Part shown: positions 36,784-39,177 of the stretch, one piece after another
Position numbering within the stretch: position 1 is the first letter of the stretch
How the letters are laid out: the number at the start of each line of letters is the position of its first letter
Assembly: GCF_900107605.1 (NCBI RefSeq)
Contig: NZ_FNQJ01000031.1
Span: 1 to 39,177 of the forward strand
Reading direction: 5' to 3'
DNA: 39,177 nucleotides
Source of the DNA: Acidovorax soli
GTDB lineage: Bacteria; Pseudomonadota; Gammaproteobacteria; Burkholderiales; Burkholderiaceae_C
Notes under the pieces: model-generated
Seen by the model: the letters and a program-made list of their open reading frames with translations, nothing else
Told to the model about the DNA's origin: nothing
Database searches by the model: none
Program-made: the position numbers and the translations under genes

Positions 36784-38886
36784 ATGGCTCGCAAGACTCC
36801 CATCGAGCGCTACCGCAATATCGGTATCTCGGCCCACATTGACGCTGGCAAGACCACGACCACCGAACGTATTCTTTTCTACACCGGCGTGACCCACAAG
36901 CTGGGTGAGGTGCATGATGGCGCCGCCACCACGGACTGGATGGAACAGGAGCAAGAGCGCGGCATCACGATCACTTCCGCTGCCGTGACCTGCTTCTGGA
37001 AGGGCATGGACCTGTCCTACCCCGAGCACCGTTTCAACATCATCGACACCCCCGGCCACGTGGACTTCACGATTGAAGTCGAGCGTTCCATGCGCGTGCT
37101 CGACGGCGCCTGCATGGTGTACTGCGCCGTGGGCGGCGTGCAGCCCCAGTCGGAAACCGTCTGGCGCCAGGCCAACAAGTACAAGGTTCCGCGTCTGGCC
37201 TTTGTGAACAAGATGGACCGTACCGGTGCCAACTTCTTCAAGGTCGTCGAGCAGATGAAGCTGCGCCTGAAGGCCAACCCCGTGCCCGTGGTGATTCCGA
37301 TCGGCGCCGAAGAAAACTTCCGTGGCGTGGTCGATCTGCTCAAGATGAAGGCCATCATCTGGGATGAAGCCTCCCAGGGCATGAAGTTCAGCTACGAAGA
37401 GATTCCGGCTGACCTGCTGGAAGCTGCCAAGGAATGGCGCGAGAAAATGGTGGAGGCTGCGGCCGAAGCCACCGAAGAGCTGATGAACAAGTACCTGGAA
37501 GAGGGTGACTTGAGCGAAGAGGAAATCAAGCAGGGTCTGCGCCAGCGCACCATTGCAACCGAAATCCACCCCATGCTGTGCGGCACCGCGTTCAAGAACA
37601 AGGGCGTGCAGCGCATGCTGGACGCCGTGATCGACTACCTGCCGGCACCGACGGACATCCCGGACGTCACGGGCACCGATGACGACGAGAATCCTGTCAC
37701 CCGCAAGGCTGATGACAACGAGAAGTTCTCTGCGCTGGCCTTCAAACTGATGACCGACCCGTTCGTGGGACAGCTGACTTTCGTGCGCGTCTATTCGGGC
37801 GTGCTGTCCAAGGGCGACACCGTCTTCAACTCGGTCAAGGGCAAGAAAGAGCGCATCGGCCGTATCGTGCAGATGATGGCGAACGACCGCGTCGAAGTGG
37901 ATGAGATCCGTGCCGGCGACATCGCTGCCTGCGTGGGCCTGAAGGATGTGACCACCGGCGAAACGTTGAGTGACATCGATTCGCCGATCGTTCTGGAGCG
38001 CATGGTATTCCCCGAGCCCGTGATTTCGCAGGCCGTGGAACCCAAGACCAAGGCCGACCAGGAAAAGATGGGCATCGCCCTGCAGCGCCTGGCCGCCGAA
38101 GATCCATCGTTCCGCGTGCGTACCGATGAAGAGTCGGGCCAGACCATCATCTCCGGCATGGGCGAGCTCCACCTCGAAATCATCGTGGACCGCATGAAGC
38201 GCGAGTTCGGCGTGGAAGCCAACGTGGGCAAACCCCAGGTGGCCTACCGCGAAACCATCCGCAAGACGGTGGAAGAGGCCGAAGGCAAGTTCGTGCGCCA
38301 GTCCGGCGGCAAGGGCCAGTACGGTCACGTCGTGCTCAAGATCGAACCCAACGAAGCCGGCAAGGGCATCGAGTTCGTCGACGCGATCAAGGGTGGCGTG
38401 GTTCCCCGCGAATTCATCCCGGCCGTGGAAAAGGGTATCAACGAAGCCGTCACGCAGGGCGTGCTGGCGGGTTACCCCGTGGTGGACGTCAAGGTCACGC
38501 TGCACTTCGGTTCGTACCACGACGTGGACTCGAACGAACTGGCGTTCAAGATGGCAGCCATCTTCGGTTTCAAGGAAGGTTGCCGCAAGGCCAGCCCCGT
38601 GATCCTGGAGCCCATGATGGCCGTGGAAGTGGAAACGCCCGAAGACTACGCCGGCAACGTGATGGGCGATCTGTCCAGCCGCCGCGGCATGGTGCAAGGC
38701 ATGGAAGACATTCCTGGCGGCGGCAAGGCCATCAAGGCCGAAGTACCTCTGTCGGAAATGTTCGGCTACTCGACCACGCTGCGCTCCGCAACGCAAGGTC
38801 GCGCCACGTACTCGATGGAATTCAAGCACTACAGCGAAGCTCCGCGCAATGTGTCGGAAGCCATCATGGCTGCGCGTTCCAAATAA
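36784..38886 (+). CDS. fusA: Elongation factor G
   Basis: EF-G is the GTPase that drives tRNA-mRNA translocation and, with RRF, ribosome recycling. The 700-residue product has G1 [16 protein letters not shown]2 RGITITSA, G3 DTPGHVDF and G4 NKMDRTG, then the usual domains II-V. Domain IV has [14 protein letters not shown] and domain V ends with [15 protein letters not shown] chosen from the family start [14 protein letters not shown]. It is third in the str operon, and the gap to tuf contains a perfect palindromic repeat. Confidence 0.99.
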   Translation: MARKTPIERYRNIGISAHIDAGKTTTTERILFYTGVTHKLGEVHDGAATTDWMEQEQERGITITSAAVTCFWKGMDLSYPEHRFNIIDTPGHVDFTIEVERSMRVLDGACMVYCAVGGVQPQSETVWRQANKYKVPRLAFVNKMDRTGANFFKVVEQMKLRLKANPVPVVIPIGAEENFRGVVDLLKMKAIIWDEASQGMKFSYEEIPADLLEAAKEWREKMVEAAAEATEELMNKYLEEGDLSEEEIKQGLRQRTIATEIHPMLCGTAFKNKGVQRMLDAVIDYLPAPTDIPDVTGTDDDENPVTRKADDNEKFSALAFKLMTDPFVGQLTFVRVYSGVLSKGDTVFNSVKGKKERIGRIVQMMANDRVEVDEIRAGDIAACVGLKDVTTGETLSDIDSPIVLERMVFPEPVISQAVEPKTKADQEKMGIALQRLAAEDPSFRVRTDEESGQTIISGMGELHLEIIVDRMKREFGVEANVGKPQVAYRETIRKTVEEAEGKFVRQSGGKGQYGHVVLKIEPNEAGKGIEFVDAIKGGVVPREFIPAVEKGINEAVTQGVLAGYPVVDVKVTLHFGSYHDVDSNELAFKMAAIFGFKEGCRKASPVILEPMMAVEVETPEDYAGNVMGDLSSRRGMVQGMEDIPGGGKAIKAEVPLSEMFGYSTTLRSATQGRATYSMEFKHYSEAPRNVSEAIMAARSK

Positions 38887-38888
38887 AG

Positions 38889-38950
38889 ATCAAATTGGCT
38901 GTCAGCGCTTACTTGAAAAGCGCTGACAGCTATTGATTGGATAGCAAATC
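38889..38950 (-). repeat. Dispersed palindromic repeat, copy E (fusA-tuf gap)
   Basis: The best-preserved copy, with a perfect 13-base stem: GCTGTCAGCGCTT (38898-38910), a seven-base loop, AAGCGCTGACAGC (38918-38930), followed by TATTGATTGGATAGCAAATC. It begins three bases after the fusA stop. It may reduce read-through into tuf or protect the fusA 3' end; there is no T run after the stem. Confidence 0.8.
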
Positions 38951-39061
38951 AGTTTTTGCAATCTGCGATCCGGTGCCGCCCCGTTGCCTGTGCAGGGCGA
39001 ATCAGCAACCGGATGCAGACGTTAAACCAATACACAGGCATCGCTCTTTGGAGAACTGAAA

Positions 39062-39177
39062 ATGGCAAAAGGTAAGTTTGAACGCACCAAGCCCCACGTC
39101 AACGTGGGCACGATCGGTCACGTGGACCATGGCAAGACGACGCTGACGGCGGCCATCGCCACGGTGCTGTCGGCCAA
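39062..39177 (+). CDS. tuf: Elongation factor Tu, N-terminal part (runs off window)
   Basis: EF-Tu delivers aminoacyl-tRNA to the ribosome. The visible 38 residues start [20 protein letters not shown] and include the G1 loop [18 protein letters not shown] lies about eight bases before the ATG. In the leader, ATCCGGT and ACCGGAT arms about 36 bases apart could form a stem. Betaproteobacteria usually carry two tuf copies; this is the one linked to fusA. Confidence 0.98.

Noticed and set aside
36655..38829. A 724-codon open frame opposite fusA
   Set aside because: It is an antisense shadow of the highly conserved EF-G gene.

Overview
The window looks like the chromosome of a betaproteobacterium of the family Comamonadaceae, close to Acidovorax. 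This rests on protein similarity recalled from those genomes, very high GC coding sequence, and gene sets typical of the group: divergent xth/pyrE, gatCAB next to mreBCD-mrdA, and the rpsL-rpsG-fusA-tuf string. I see no rRNA, tRNA or CRISPR array. No gap between genes exceeds about 300 bases.

Bases 1 to about 2150 are foreign. They hold the first 13 codons of an IS5-type transposase running off the left edge, an orphan ORF, and a large serine recombinase. The element ends inside the exonuclease III gene xth. The Xth reading frame is normal to residue 231 and then runs into element DNA, so the last part of the protein, with the expected catalytic histidine motif, is missing. The rest of the element lies left of the window.

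From 2150 rightwards the content is chromosomal. Bases 2848-4238 hold pyrE and a DUF4124 protein. The minus-strand gatC-gatA-gatB operon (4278-7557) makes the Glu/Asp-tRNA amidotransferase and diverges from mreB-mreC-mreD-mrdA (7774-12477), the lateral-wall elongation genes. Bases 12559-16879 carry minus-strand transport genes: an EamA exporter, a polar amino-acid ABC transporter (binding protein, permease, ATPase) and a TauE/SafE permease. A GMC oxidoreductase (17139-18815) diverges from an Mla/Pqi-like lipid ABC transporter (19072-22699: STAS-permease, ATPase, MCE protein, auxiliary lipoprotein).

Bases 22944-24528 hold small stress-type genes: CsbD, a periplasmic protein with three Cx10C repeats, and a hemerythrin behind an FNR-like site. 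Then come an M14 peptidase/hydrolase pair, two overlapping small ORFs before a hemolysin III protein, MarC, dienelactone hydrolase, CorA, and hemB diverging from a hemJ-like gene. A plus-strand run (31466-35370) follows: HemJ, VanZ, 2Fe-2S ferredoxin, serine hydrolase and a D,D-carboxypeptidase. The window ends in the str operon (35616 to the edge), which has its own promoter and several intercistronic hairpins.

The most interesting non-gene signal is a dispersed palindromic repeat of about 60 bases, present in at least five alignable copies between or inside genes. One copy encodes most of the signal peptide of the ABC auxiliary lipoprotein. Other points worth following are the recombinase element in xth, an intrinsic terminator placed between the only plausible promoter space and the start of an amino-acid binding protein, and the overlapping small ORFs near 26.6 kb.
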